DNA from: Duganella levis
Lineage (GTDB): Bacteria > Pseudomonadota > Gammaproteobacteria > Burkholderiales > Burkholderiaceae_D
Length of the DNA: 64,000 nt
Assembly (NCBI RefSeq): GCF_009857605.1
Contig: NZ_WWCT01000006.1
Span: 186,001-250,000 of the forward strand
Direction: 5' to 3'
Positions 17,001 through 27,200 of the stretch are shown here, in pieces; position 1 is the stretch's first letter, and the number at the start of each line of letters is the position of its first letter. The notes beneath the pieces are model-generated. The model was given only the letters and a program-made list of their open reading frames with translations, searched no databases and was not told the DNA's origin. Made by a program: the position numbers and the translations under genes.

Positions 17001-17499
17001 ACTGCTGGAGTTCGACCGTCATGCCATTCTGGCGGGCGAAATCTGGCGACTGTGGACCTGCCATCTGGTCCACTACTCAACGCAGCATGCATTGATCGAT
17101 CTCGCCACCGCAGCGTCGGCGGGCGCGGTGGCCCTGCCCGCGTTGGGATGGCGAAGGCTGTGCCTTGCCGTGGCGCTGACCGCGCCGCTGATTTCCGGCG
17201 GCCTGCTGCTTCTGGCGCCGGATCTGATCTATTACCGCGGCGCGTCCGGCATGGCCGTAATGCTGGTGGTGCTGGCGGCATGCACCTTGTGGCCGCAAGC
17301 CGGTCCCCGCGCTCGTGCCGCACTGGCGCTGCTCGGCGCCGCGCTGGCCGTGAAGATCGGCGCGGAAGCCCTCGGCTATGCCACCGGCTGGTCCGACCTG
17401 CCGGCCGGCGTACGCGTTGCGTGGCAAGCACACTTGCTCGGGGCGGCGGCAGCTGTCTTGACGGTCAAAGCGCTTCGGGTCCGAACGTCTTCACGTTAG
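16993..17499 (+). CDS. rrtA: Rhombosortase (rhomboid-family intramembrane serine protease)
   Basis: 168 residues from the ATG at 16993. Cleaves GlyGly-CTERM proteins in the inner membrane. Visible marks are the L1-type WR motif (FDRHAILAGEIWRLWTCHLVH), catalytic Ser85 in YRGASGM and catalytic His147 in WQAHLLGAA. Only about five membrane helices are present: the helix that normally precedes the FDR..GE.WRL segment is absent, and reading upstream in frame (a TTG at 16945) gives no hydrophobic stretch. Overlaps the lipoprotein target gene by eight bases, implying coupled translation. Family call is strong; whether the short form is active is open. Confidence 0.85.
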   Translation: MPELLEFDRHAILAGEIWRLWTCHLVHYSTQHALIDLATAASAGAVALPALGWRRLCLAVALTAPLISGGLLLLAPDLIYYRGASGMAVMLVVLAACTLWPQAGPRARAALALLGAALAVKIGAEALGYATGWSDLPAGVRVAWQAHLLGAAAAVLTVKALRVRTSSR

Positions 17500-17553
17500 G
17501 CCTTGAGTATCTGCCATTGTTGCAGGCATAATCCTCCGGATCAGGAGGACCAC

Positions 17554-19947
17554 ATGAACACACATCGCACCGTCATCGCCGGCAGTCTGGCTGCGGCCTT
17601 TTTGGCGCCCCCGGCATGGGCTGCCGATGACGTCCAGTCGGTGGTGGTTACCGCCCAGTCGCGCAAGCAGCTGGTGCAGGACGTGCCGATGACCATGCAA
17701 GTCCTCACCACCAAGGACATCGACGCTGTCGGCGCCAAGGATCTGGCGGCCCTGAACGGCTACATCCCTGGCCTGCTAGTGGACACCATCGAGCCGACGC
17801 AGCCGACTTTCGGCATCCGAGGCGTGCAAGCCGGCGATTTCGGCATCGCCACCGATTCGCCGGTCGGCATCTACGTCGACGGCGTCTACACCGGCAAGAC
17901 CGGCGGTGCGCTGATGAACTTTATCGACGTCCAGCACATCGAAGTGGTCAAGGGACCGCAAGGCACGCTATTCGGCCGTAACAGCGCGGCCGGCGCCATC
18001 GCCATCGCCACCAATGAACCGGGCAAGGAACTGGATGCCGCAGCCCACGTCAAGCTGGGTAACTTCGGCCGCGCCAACGCGGACGTGATGATGAACTTCC
18101 CCATCACCGATACCTTCGCCGCGCGCATCGTCGCGGTACGTAACGGCAGCGAGGGCTGGGCCGACAACACCGCCACCGGCAAGAAGTCCGGCGGCGACAA
18201 GGACTGGGCTACCCGCATCTCGCTGCGCAAGGACTTCGACGCCGCCAAAGTGGTATTCGCGTGGGAGCACGAGAACATGGAGCAGTACGGCCGTCCGGCG
18301 TTCGGTGTGATCAAGAATCCGGCGCTGCCGCTGGCCGCCTATCGCGGCGTGTACGATGCCGCCTATATTGCCAACTTCGTCAATCCGCTGGACGCGCCGC
18401 TGGCCAACGACCAGCAAGGCAGCGAAGGCCGCTTGTTCGACGGCGCCACGCTGCGCATCGAGGCGCCGCTGGGCGGCATGACCTTCAATTCCATCACCGC
18501 CTACCGCCGCTTCCAGACCCACAACCTGACCGACAACGACGGCGGCGCGCGGGCCAACCTGTATCTCACCACGCAGGATGCCAAACGCGCGCGCAGCTTG
18601 CAGCAGGAGTTCAAGCTGTCCGGCAAAACCGACCGGCTGGACTGGCTGGCGGGCGTGAGCTTCTATCACAATAACGAGCATCAGGACGCTGGCGCCTACG
18701 TTACCACCGGCACGCTGGACACCTTGAGCCAGTTCACAGGTGGTGCGGCGAATTTCGCCCGTCTGTTCGGCGGTCTGGCGGCGGCCGGCCTGGCGGGGAT
18801 CAAGGCAGACAGTGTATTCTCGTGGGATGAGGACCACTACAGCGACGTGCGCACCCGCTCCGCTTCGATCTACGGCGACACCATCTGGCACCTGACGCCG
18901 CAGACCAACGCCACCGTCGGCCTGCGCTACACCCGCGACAGCAAGCGCATGACGTGGTATGTGCCGGGACGGGTGTCGTCACAACTGGACGATTTCCTCA
19001 ATCGCTTTGGCCCGCTGGCCGGCGTCAATGCTGCGACCTTCCCGTCCAATGTGATTTTTGCGACGGCGGCGCAACTGACGTCGTCGCCGGTGTCGCGCGA
19101 GAAGGACTGGACCGACTGGAGTCCGCGCCTGGTGCTGGACCATAAGCTGGACCGGGACACGCTGCTGTTCATATCCCTGTCGCGCGGTTATCAGGCTGGC
19201 GGCTTCAATATCTTCACGCCGCCGAATCCCGCGTCCACCACCAGCACCGGCCGCGATCCCAGTTTTGAGCCGGAGAAGATGACCAACTTCGAGGCAGGCG
19301 TGAAACTGGCGTTGCCGAATCTTGGCGCCACCATCAACGCTTCACTGTTCGTCTACAAGTTCAAGAATTTGCAGGACATCCAGCTGTATAGCGTGGGCAC
19401 GCTGCCGACTTATAACGTGGTGTCCAGCGACCAGAAGGCGCACGGACTGGATGTCGATGGCCGCATTCGTATCTCGTCGCGCGTGATGCTGTTCGGTGGC
19501 TTTGAATATATCGATCAGACCTACACGCGCTATCAGCGGCTGGATGCTGCCGGCAATGTGTCGCTCGATCTGGGCGGCCAGCCGGTCGGCACGCCGCGCC
19601 TGAGCGCAATGGCGGGCGTCAATCTGAATTGGGAAGCGGCGTCCGGCCGCGCCAGCGTCAATTTCCAGGGCACGCATGCCACGGCGCGGCGCTGCAATAG
19701 CGATACGGCGACGCTGAGCTGCCTGCGCACGGCGACGCTGAAAACCGGCACCACCACCAGCAAGTTCGATCTGCGCGTGGGCTGGGACAGTCCAGGCTCG
19801 CGCTACGGCGTGGCGCTGATCGTCAATAATGTGTTCGACCAGCGTTATGTGCAAACGCTGGCGGGTCAGACCGAACAATACGGTGCGCCGTATTCCAACA
19901 TCACGCCGCCACGCGCGATCGGCGTTGAATTCAGGGCTAGCTTGTAA
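17554..19947 (+). CDS. TonB-dependent receptor, operon with serine hydrolase and MaoC-like protein
   Basis: 797 residues from the ATG at 17554, preceded by AGGAGG at 17543-17548. Signal peptide (ending AWA-ADDV), plug with the TonB-box-like VQSVVVTAQSRKQ and the typical VDGVYTGKTGGAL...VEVVKGPQGTLFGRNSAAGAI segment, then the barrel ending EFRASL. The closest style is the FecA/CirA-like receptors used for organic substrates and siderophores. The stop overlaps the next start (TAATG), so it is coupled to the serine hydrolase and its cargo may be that enzyme's substrate. Cargo not identified. Confidence 0.9.
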   Translation: MNTHRTVIAGSLAAAFLAPPAWAADDVQSVVVTAQSRKQLVQDVPMTMQVLTTKDIDAVGAKDLAALNGYIPGLLVDTIEPTQPTFGIRGVQAGDFGIATDSPVGIYVDGVYTGKTGGALMNFIDVQHIEVVKGPQGTLFGRNSAAGAIAIATNEPGKELDAAAHVKLGNFGRANADVMMNFPITDTFAARIVAVRNGSEGWADNTATGKKSGGDKDWATRISLRKDFDAAKVVFAWEHENMEQYGRPAFGVIKNPALPLAAYRGVYDAAYIANFVNPLDAPLANDQQGSEGRLFDGATLRIEAPLGGMTFNSITAYRRFQTHNLTDNDGGARANLYLTTQDAKRARSLQQEFKLSGKTDRLDWLAGVSFYHNNEHQDAGAYVTTGTLDTLSQFTGGAANFARLFGGLAAAGLAGIKADSVFSWDEDHYSDVRTRSASIYGDTIWHLTPQTNATVGLRYTRDSKRMTWYVPGRVSSQLDDFLNRFGPLAGVNAATFPSNVIFATAAQLTSSPVSREKDWTDWSPRLVLDHKLDRDTLLFISLSRGYQAGGFNIFTPPNPASTTSTGRDPSFEPEKMTNFEAGVKLALPNLGATINASLFVYKFKNLQDIQLYSVGTLPTYNVVSSDQKAHGLDVDGRIRISSRVMLFGGFEYIDQTYTRYQRLDAAGNVSLDLGGQPVGTPRLSAMAGVNLNWEAASGRASVNFQGTHATARRCNSDTATLSCLRTATLKTGTTTSKFDLRVGWDSPGSRYGVALIVNNVFDQRYVQTLAGQTEQYGAPYSNITPPRAIGVEFRASL

Positions 19948-21338
19948 TGGCATCAAAACTCTTACTGGCTGCCGCGGCAGTGGTGGTGATTGCGGCGGGC
20001 GGTGTGGCGACGCTGGCGGTAAAGCCGCCCGAGTTGCTGCGGGTGGGCGCCAATTACGGCGCAAAGATCGTCTGCTCAAATGTGTTTATCGCCGGCCGTG
20101 ACGGCCAGGCCGTGCTGGCCGATGATGTGCAGGCGCCGGGCCATCCGGTGCTGAGGTATCTGAAGGTGCAGGTGGACCAGCAACGCAAGACGGTGCGGGC
20201 GCAGTTCTTTGGTTTTGTTGGCGACGGTCTGGCGGTGTACCGCCCCGGCACCGGCTGCGCGGTTGCGCCTGATGGTGATGCGGCGCAGGCTTCGCAGTAT
20301 CAATTCAATCCGATCAAGATCTGGGGGCCATCGCCTAATGTGCCGTGGCCTACTGGTTCGATGGAAGATGCCAATCCGGCGGTACAGGCTTTGCTGGCGC
20401 AGGATGTGCTGGCCGGTCCGGGCATGCGCGGCATGGCGGTGATTCATCGCGGGCGCTTGGTGGCGCAGCGTTATGGCGCTGGCTTCACGGCGGCGTCGCC
20501 GTTGCTGGGGTGGTCGATGACGAAGACTGTCAGTGCGGCGCTGGCCGGGATGCAGATCGCGGATGGCAAGCTGTCCTTGCAGCAGAGCGGTTTCTGGCCG
20601 GCTGGCGATGAGCGCGCGCAGATTACGCTGGCGCAGTTGATGTCGATGAGTAGCGGCTTGCGGTGGAATGAGGGCTATGGCGATGTCTCGGATGCGACAC
20701 GCATGCTGTACCTAGAGCCGGATATGGCGGCTTTCACGACGACGCAATCGCTGGAAAAGACGCCGGGCAGCAAGTGGAATTATTCGAGTGGCAGCACGGT
20801 GCTGTTGTCGCGTATCTGGCAGCGGGCTGCTGGTGGCGACGCCAAGGCTGCGGTGTCGGCTGCGGTGCTGTCGCTGCCGCATAATCGTTTGTTCGCACCG
20901 CTGGGTATGAGCAGCGCGGTGATCGAGGCCGATGCGCGCGGCAATCTGGTTGGTTCCAGCTATATGTACGCGACCACACAGGATTGGGCGCGGTTTGGCC
21001 AGTTCCTGTTGCAGGACGGCGTTTGGCAGGGCAAGCGTTATTTGCCGGATGGTTTTGTCAGCGGGATGCAGCAGGTGGCGCCGGCGTCGGGTGGCGCGTA
21101 TGGCCAGGGTTTGGTGTGGCGGTATGGGCCTTCGGGTGCTACGCCGGAGGGGCAGAATCCGGATGCGCGTTTTCAGCTTCCTGCCGATACGTATTGGATG
21201 GAGGGGCATGATGGGCAGAGTATCGCCATCGTGCCGTCGCAGCAGTTGGTGCTGGTGCGGCTTGGCTTGACGCCGCATCGGCTGCTGTATCAGCCACAGG
21301 CACTGTTGGCGGCGGTGGTGAAAGCGGTTCAGCAATGA
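19947..21338 (+). CDS. Beta-lactamase-fold serine hydrolase (class C / NylB-like)
   Basis: 463 residues with an N-terminal hydrophobic segment (LLLAAAAVVVIAAGGVATLAV), so exported or membrane-anchored. The catalytic SxxK motif is S190-M-T-K193 in GWSMTKTVSAALAG, and the Tyr motif is probably Y-S-S in KWNYSSGSTVLLS. The GWSMTK sequence and size resemble 6-aminohexanoate-oligomer hydrolase and family VIII esterases more than true beta-lactamases. Substrate could be an ester or amide. Coupled to the TonB receptor (TAATG) and to the MaoC-like gene (ATGA). Confidence 0.85.
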   Translation: MASKLLLAAAAVVVIAAGGVATLAVKPPELLRVGANYGAKIVCSNVFIAGRDGQAVLADDVQAPGHPVLRYLKVQVDQQRKTVRAQFFGFVGDGLAVYRPGTGCAVAPDGDAAQASQYQFNPIKIWGPSPNVPWPTGSMEDANPAVQALLAQDVLAGPGMRGMAVIHRGRLVAQRYGAGFTAASPLLGWSMTKTVSAALAGMQIADGKLSLQQSGFWPAGDERAQITLAQLMSMSSGLRWNEGYGDVSDATRMLYLEPDMAAFTTTQSLEKTPGSKWNYSSGSTVLLSRIWQRAAGGDAKAAVSAAVLSLPHNRLFAPLGMSSAVIEADARGNLVGSSYMYATTQDWARFGQFLLQDGVWQGKRYLPDGFVSGMQQVAPASGGAYGQGLVWRYGPSGATPEGQNPDARFQLPADTYWMEGHDGQSIAIVPSQQLVLVRLGLTPHRLLYQPQALLAAVVKAVQQ

Positions 21339-22216
21339 CGGGCGTGCCGTACCGCCTGCTGCGCCATCAGTTGCCGATGCTACTGATAGGCGCGCGCGTC
21401 GTCGGCCACACTGTGCTCAACGCGATCGCGCCGGCATCTCGGCCACCAGCGCCTGGCACCGATGCGGTGACGCGGGTGATCCATGCGCCGGCGGCGGATT
21501 TGGTGGCGCAGTACATTGCCTGGTCGGGCGCGGCGAGCGCATATGAGGGCGAGCTGCCGCCGCATATGGTGTCGCAATGGAGTTTGCCGCTGGTTGGCGA
21601 GCTGCTGCTGCGCATGCCGTACAAGCTGACCAGTGTAATCAATCAAGGCGTCAGCTTGCGTGTGCATGGCCCGCTGCCGCGCGACACGCCGTTGCATGTC
21701 AGCGCCATCGTCGATCAGATTGAGCACACGCCCGGCCGCATCAAAGTGGTGGTGGAGATCATCACCGGCACGACGCAGCAGCCGTCGCTGGTGGAAGCCC
21801 GCCTGCATATGAGCTTTTTGCTGCCAGGCCCGCGTCCAGCGAAGGCGGCGCAAGTACGGCCGGACGAACCGCAGTGGCAAACCGCCGGTACATGGCACGC
21901 CGACGCGCGCGATGGTTTGCGCTTTGCGCTGCTGACTGGCGACTTCAATCCGATCCACTGGTGCGGCCCATTGGCGCGGCGTTCGGTGTTCCGCAGCCTG
22001 GTGCTGCACGGCTTCGGCAGCTTTGTGCGCAGCTACGAGATCCTGAGGCAGCAAGGCATTAGCTTCCGCGAGATCGACGTCCGCTTCGTCAAGCCTGTGC
22101 CCCTGCCCTGCCCAACGCTGTCGGTGCAGATAGCGCCGGCTGGCGCTGATGGCTGGCGCCCCGTGCGTTTGGCTGGTGTCGGCGATACTGTTCATTTGGC
22201 GGGAAACTTGCGCTAG
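21335..22216 (+). CDS. MaoC-like hot-dog-fold acyl dehydratase
   Basis: 293 residues. The C-terminal half carries the MaoC hydratase signature (FALLTGDFNPIHWCGPLA, SLVLHGFGSFV) with the Asp and His expected for R-specific enoyl-acyl hydration. The N-terminal half looks like a second, degenerate hot-dog domain. Starts at ATGA overlapping the serine hydrolase stop. Its place behind a receptor and an exported hydrolase suggests it handles an acyl-CoA product of the imported compound; that is inference. Confidence 0.82.
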   Translation: MTGVPYRLLRHQLPMLLIGARVVGHTVLNAIAPASRPPAPGTDAVTRVIHAPAADLVAQYIAWSGAASAYEGELPPHMVSQWSLPLVGELLLRMPYKLTSVINQGVSLRVHGPLPRDTPLHVSAIVDQIEHTPGRIKVVVEIITGTTQQPSLVEARLHMSFLLPGPRPAKAAQVRPDEPQWQTAGTWHADARDGLRFALLTGDFNPIHWCGPLARRSVFRSLVLHGFGSFVRSYEILRQQGISFREIDVRFVKPVPLPCPTLSVQIAPAGADGWRPVRLAGVGDTVHLAGNLR

Positions 22217-22267
22217 CAGCGTTGCGCGCCACCGCCCGCCGGTGTATCGTCACGCCAGCAGACAACC

Positions 22268-22855
22268 ATGGAACGCGCGATGACGATACTGATACTGGGC
22301 CTGATAATTTTTCTCGGACTGCACTCGATCCGCATCTTTGCGGAAGACTGGCGCAACCGCGTGCGCGCCCGTATGGGCCTCCTGCCATGGCGCGCGCTGT
22401 ATTCCGTGGTATCGATCACCAGCCTGCTGCTGATCATCTGGGGCTACAGCCTGGCGCGCCAGGCGCCCATCGTCATCTGGACGCCGCCACCATTTACGCG
22501 CCACCTCGCCGCGCTGCTGGCGGTAATCGCCTTCGTCTTCATCACCGCCGCCTACATCCCGCGCAACGGCATCAAGGCAAAATTACACCATCCGATGACG
22601 CTGGGGATCAAGACCTGGGCGCTGGCCCACCTGATCGCCAACGGCACGCTGCACGACATCCTGTTGTTCGGCAGCTTCCTCGTATGGGCGATCCTGCTGT
22701 TCCGCGCCTCGCGCAAACGTGATGCGGCGCTGGGCACGATCTACCCGCAAGGCAGCGGCGGCGCCACCGCGCTCACCATCGTGGCCGGAATCGCCAGCGC
22801 TATCATCTTCGCGTTATGGCTGCACTTGCCGCTGATCGGCGTGCGGCCGTTCTAA
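22268..22855 (+). CDS. NnrU-family membrane protein
   Basis: 195 residues, about five membrane helices. NnrU features: LGLHSIRIF near the start, RALYSVVS, the GIKTWALAHLIANGTLHDILLFGSFLVW core, and the IYPQGSGG turn. NnrU is associated with nitrite/nitric-oxide reduction in some bacteria, but many homologues occur without denitrification genes, and none are seen here. Stands alone, 51 bases after the MaoC-like gene; its end overlaps the convergent minus-strand gene by four bases. Confidence 0.88.
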   Translation: MERAMTILILGLIIFLGLHSIRIFAEDWRNRVRARMGLLPWRALYSVVSITSLLLIIWGYSLARQAPIVIWTPPPFTRHLAALLAVIAFVFITAAYIPRNGIKAKLHHPMTLGIKTWALAHLIANGTLHDILLFGSFLVWAILLFRASRKRDAALGTIYPQGSGGATALTIVAGIASAIIFALWLHLPLIGVRPF

Positions 22856-23244
22856 TTGCATTTGCCGCGCACCACGGCGGCAATCACCCACGGCAGCGAG
22901 TACGGACCGACCACATTGACCGGACCGATATGCGCCGGTTGCAGCTTGAGCGCGTCCGAATGCAGGCAGTCCGGCACCTTGGCCTGCTCGAAGGCGGCGC
23001 TCATGCGCGCTTCCACGGAATTGGCGCGGAAAGCGCCGGCTTGCGGATTGACCGCCAGCGGTGGCGCCGGCTGCGGCGTTTCGGCGACGGTCTCTCGCAC
23101 CGCTTTCTTGATCACGTCATCCGTCAGCGCCGGCTGCGCAGGTGCAACCTGCGTTGGCGGCATTAGCTCGGCGACCGCTTCCTTCTGCGCCGCAGCAGCA
23201 GCGAGCGTGTGCGCCGCCAGCAAAGTAGTGAGGATGATAGGCAT
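22852..23244 (-). CDS. Small secreted protein of unknown function at end of efflux operon
   Basis: 130 residues, signal peptide (MPIILTTLLAAHTLAAAAA), a proline/alanine-rich spacer, then a C-terminal part with two cysteines (PDCLHSDALKLQ and RGKCN) that could form a disulfide. No known domain recognised. It starts eight bases after the diguanylate cyclase stop and is the last gene of the minus-strand efflux operon. Confidence 0.7.
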   Translation of the reverse strand: MPIILTTLLAAHTLAAAAAQKEAVAELMPPTQVAPAQPALTDDVIKKAVRETVAETPQPAPPLAVNPQAGAFRANSVEARMSAAFEQAKVPDCLHSDALKLQPAHIGPVNVVGPYSLPWVIAAVVRGKCN

Positions 23245-23252
23245 GGAGTTGG

Positions 23253-24272
23253 TCAGGATGGTTCCGCCACGCGGACCGCATTGCGTCCGCCCTGCTTGGC
23301 AGCGTACAGCATCTTGTCGGCCTGCGCCAGCCAGTCCGCCGGCGTCAGCGCCTTGTCCATGTAGGCCACGCCGATGGAGATGGTGATGGGATGATCTTCC
23401 TGTAGCGTGGCTGTCGCCACCGCGCCGCGCAAGCCCTCGGCCAGGCTGGCCGCCGCATTCAGGCCCGCGCCGCTGGCGATAATCGCGAACTCCTCGCCGC
23501 CGTAACGGAAAATCCGGTCCGACGACCGCGTATGCCGCCGCATCAACTCCGCCAACCGCATCAGCACCTTGTCACCGGCGGCGTGGCCATATTGATCGTT
23601 GACCTGCTTGAAATGATCCAGATCCAGCAGCAGCAAGCTCGATTCCAGCTGCGGCCTGCGCTCCTGCGCGTATTCGGCCAGATGCCGCTCCAGCGCGCGG
23701 CGGTTACCCACGCCGGTCAGGAAATCCAGCTCCGCCGCATTATGCAGCCGGCGGTTTTGCACGCCGGTGCGGTAAGAGAATATGTAGGCAAACAGGTTGA
23801 CCAGGCCGACCGTGACAATGATGGTGGCCAGGTTCAGCACTTCCACCCGCCCATGCAAGACCGCCACCAGCACCGCCAGCCCGACGCTGTTGATCGCCAG
23901 CGCCACCGATGGCCGCAGCACGAAGTATGCCGAGATCATGGTCGGATACACCCAGTACACCAGCCCCACGCCGCGCAGATAAACTGTGGTCAGCATGCCG
24001 CCGGTGTAGAAAATGGTGACACATACGCTGGCCACCTGATAACGGCCGGTGCGCCACACATGCACGATCACCGACGACATGGCCAGCACCAGCGCCAGGT
24101 CGACAATGGCCGAAGCCCAGCTGCCTTGCAGCAGCCGGTAAATACCAAAGGGAAGAATGCTCGGAATGCTGAGGGCACACAGCAGCATCAGGATCACTTC
24201 TTCCTGACGCCGCTGGCGCCCTCCCGACAGCCAGCCCCAGCGTCCGGCGCCGGGTTTGTCGGTGCTACTCAT
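23253..24272 (-). CDS. Membrane-bound GGDEF diguanylate cyclase
   Basis: 339 residues. About six N-terminal membrane helices (about 25-180) precede a GGDEF domain with intact active site RYGGEEFAI and an RxxD inhibitory site (RSSD) five residues before it. It should therefore make cyclic di-GMP and be product-inhibited. LTGVGNRRALERHL and DLDHFKQVND are the other standard motifs. The gene lies eight bases behind the RND permease stop and eight before the small secreted gene, so it is part of the efflux operon, an uncommon context. The sensory signal for the membrane part is unknown. Confidence 0.93.
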   Translation of the reverse strand: MSSTDKPGAGRWGWLSGGRQRRQEEVILMLLCALSIPSILPFGIYRLLQGSWASAIVDLALVLAMSSVIVHVWRTGRYQVASVCVTIFYTGGMLTTVYLRGVGLVYWVYPTMISAYFVLRPSVALAINSVGLAVLVAVLHGRVEVLNLATIIVTVGLVNLFAYIFSYRTGVQNRRLHNAAELDFLTGVGNRRALERHLAEYAQERRPQLESSLLLLDLDHFKQVNDQYGHAAGDKVLMRLAELMRRHTRSSDRIFRYGGEEFAIIASGAGLNAAASLAEGLRGAVATATLQEDHPITISIGVAYMDKALTPADWLAQADKMLYAAKQGGRNAVRVAEPS

Positions 24273-24280
24273 GACGCATC

Positions 24281-27200
24281 TCAGTGGGCCGGCTCAGGGG
24301 TCGGACCTTGGGTCGGGCCTTCGGGCGGCACGTCCGCTGGTTCGGTGTGCGCTTTATGTTCGCCGGCCAGCCACATATACATGGCAGGCACCACGAACAG
24401 CGTGAACAAGGTACCGATCGACAGACCGGTAAAGATCACCAGGCCCATGGCGTGACGGCCGGCCGCGCCGGCGCCCGACGCGATCACCAGCGGGATCACG
24501 CCGAACACCATCGCCGCCGTCGTCATCAAGATCGGACGCAGACGGGTGGCCGCCGCTTCCTCGATCGCCTCGCGCTTGGACTTGCCGGATTCGCGCAGGT
24601 GATTGGCCACCTCCACGATCAGGATGCCGTGCTTGGAGATGAGGCCCATCAACGTCACCAGCCCCACCTGGGTGTAGATGTTGATCGAGGCGAAGCCGAG
24701 GAAGATAAACGTCATCGCCCCGAACAGCGCCATCGGCACCGAGAACAGGATCACGATCGGATCGCGGAAGCTCTCGAACTGCGCCGCCAGCGCCAGGAAC
24801 ACGATGATCACCGCGAACAGCATGGTCGCCAGGAAGCCGCCCGATTCCGCCGCATACTGGCGCGATTCGCCGGAGAAGTCAGCCGTGTAACCCGACGGCG
24901 CCACTTCTTTCAGGGCGTCGCGCAGGTACTGCTGGATCTCGCCCTGCGACGAACCGGTCACGCCGGAAATCGTTGCGGAGTTCAGCTGCTGGAAGCGGGT
25001 AATCGATTCCGGCTGCACGCTGTACTTGATGCTGGCGACAGTGCTGGCCGGGATCATGTCGCCGGCCGGCGTCTTGATGTAGAAGTTCAGCACATCGTCC
25101 GGATTCAGGCGGTCTACCTGCAGCACTTGCGGGATCACCTTGTACGAACGGCCGGCAATCGAGAAGTAGTTGACGTAGCCGCCGCCCAGCGCCGCGCCCA
25201 TGGCGTTGCCGAAGTCCTGCTGCGTCAGGCCCAGCGTGGCCAGCTTGTCGCGGTCCACTTCGACCTTGGCTTGCGGCGTGTCGATTTTCAGGTCGACGTC
25301 GACGAAGTAGAACTTGTTGTCCTTGCGCGCCTTGTCCAGCACCGCCTGCGCCACCGTATTCAGATTCTCAAACGGCTCGGTGGTGGTGATCACGAACTGC
25401 ACCGGCAAGCCCGAGCTGCCCGGCAGCGCCGGGAACTGGAACGCCGCCACGCGGCCGCCGGCGATGTGGTTCCACTTGGCCTGCAACTCGGTCTGGATCT
25501 CATGCGCCGAGCGGCTACGCTTGTCCCACGATTTAAACAGCACGCCGCCGATACCGGCATTGGTGGTCGGCACGCCGGTGATCTGGAACATCTGATCGTA
25601 TTCCGGCAGCGATTTCGCCACGTCGAAAATCTGCTTGGCGTAAGTCTGCATCTGGTCCGACGTGGCGGTAGGCGCACCCACCACCTGCGACAGCACGATG
25701 CCCTGGTCCTCTTCCGGCGCCAGTTCGGACTGCGACATTTTGAACTGGATGATCAGCAGGGCAAACACGATGAAGCCGAACACGATCAGCACCACCCACG
25801 TATTCAGCAGGCTGCCCAGCACGCGCAGATAGCCGTCATGCACCTTGGCGAACACGCGGTCGATGGCCTTGACGAACTTGCCCTCGTCCTGCTTGTGATC
25901 GAAGAAGTGGCCGCACATCATCGGCGACAGCGTCAGCGCGACGATGCCGGATACCGCCACCGCACCGGCCAGCGTAAACGCGAACTCGGTGAACAGCGCG
26001 CCGGTCAGGCCGCCCTGGAAGCCGATCGGCACATACACCGCGATCAGCACCACCGTCATCGCCAGGATCGGGCTACCCAACTCGCGCGCCGCCTGGATGG
26101 CGGCGTCCATCGGCGACATGCCTTCCTTCATATGGCGGTCGACGTTCTCCACCACGATAATCGCGTCATCCACCACCAGGCCGATGGCCAGCACGATCGC
26201 CAACAGCGTCAGCAGATTAATCGAATACCCCAGCAGCAGCATCACGAAGAAGGTGCCGATCAGCGACAGCGGCATCGCCACCACCGGCACGATCACCGCG
26301 CGGAAGCTGCCGAGGAACAGATAGATCACGATGGTCACGATCACCAGCGCTTCGATCAGCGTCTTCACCACTTCATCGATCGAAGTGTTGATGAACTCCG
26401 TCGAGTCGTAGACGATTTCGCCGGTCAGGCCGGTCGGCAGCTGCGATTTGATGCCGGGGAAGGCTTCGCGCACGCGCTTGGCCACGTCCAGGATGTTGGC
26501 GTCCGGCGCTACCTTGATACCGATGAACACCGAGCGCACGCCGCTGAAGGCAACGTTGAAGTCATAGTTCTCGGAACCCAGCGTGACGGTGGCGATATCC
26601 TCCAGCCGCACGATGGCGCCGTCCTGCTGCTTGACGGAGAGCTGCTTGAACTCTTCCACCGTGTGCAGGTCGGTGCCGGCGGTCAGCGGCACGGTCACCG
26701 CCTGGCCCTTGGTCGAACCCAGGCCGGCCAGGTAGTTGTTGGAGGCCAGCGCCTGGCTGACTTCCGCCGCGGTGACGCCATGCGCCGCCATCTTGTCGGA
26801 GTCCAGCCATGCGCGCAGTGCGAACTGGCGCGCGCCCAGCAGCTCGGCGGTCTGCACGCCCTGGATCGAATCCAGCTTCGGCTTGACCACGCGCGCCAGG
26901 AAGTCGGTCACGTTATTGGTCGGCAGCGTGTCGCTGTAGAACCCCATGTACATGGCGTCGGTGGTCTGGCCGGTTTGCACCGTCAGCACCGGTTGCTGCG
27001 CCTGTTGCGGCAACTGGTTCTTGACCGAGTTGACCTGGGTGGTGATCTCGGTCAGCGCGCGGTTGGAATCGTAGTTCAGGCGCAGCGTGGCGGTAATGGT
27101 CGACACGCCGCTGTTGGACGACGACGACAGGTAATCAATCCCCTGCGCCTGCGCGATGGCCGATTCCAGCGGCTGGGTGATAAAGCCCGCCACCGTGGCT

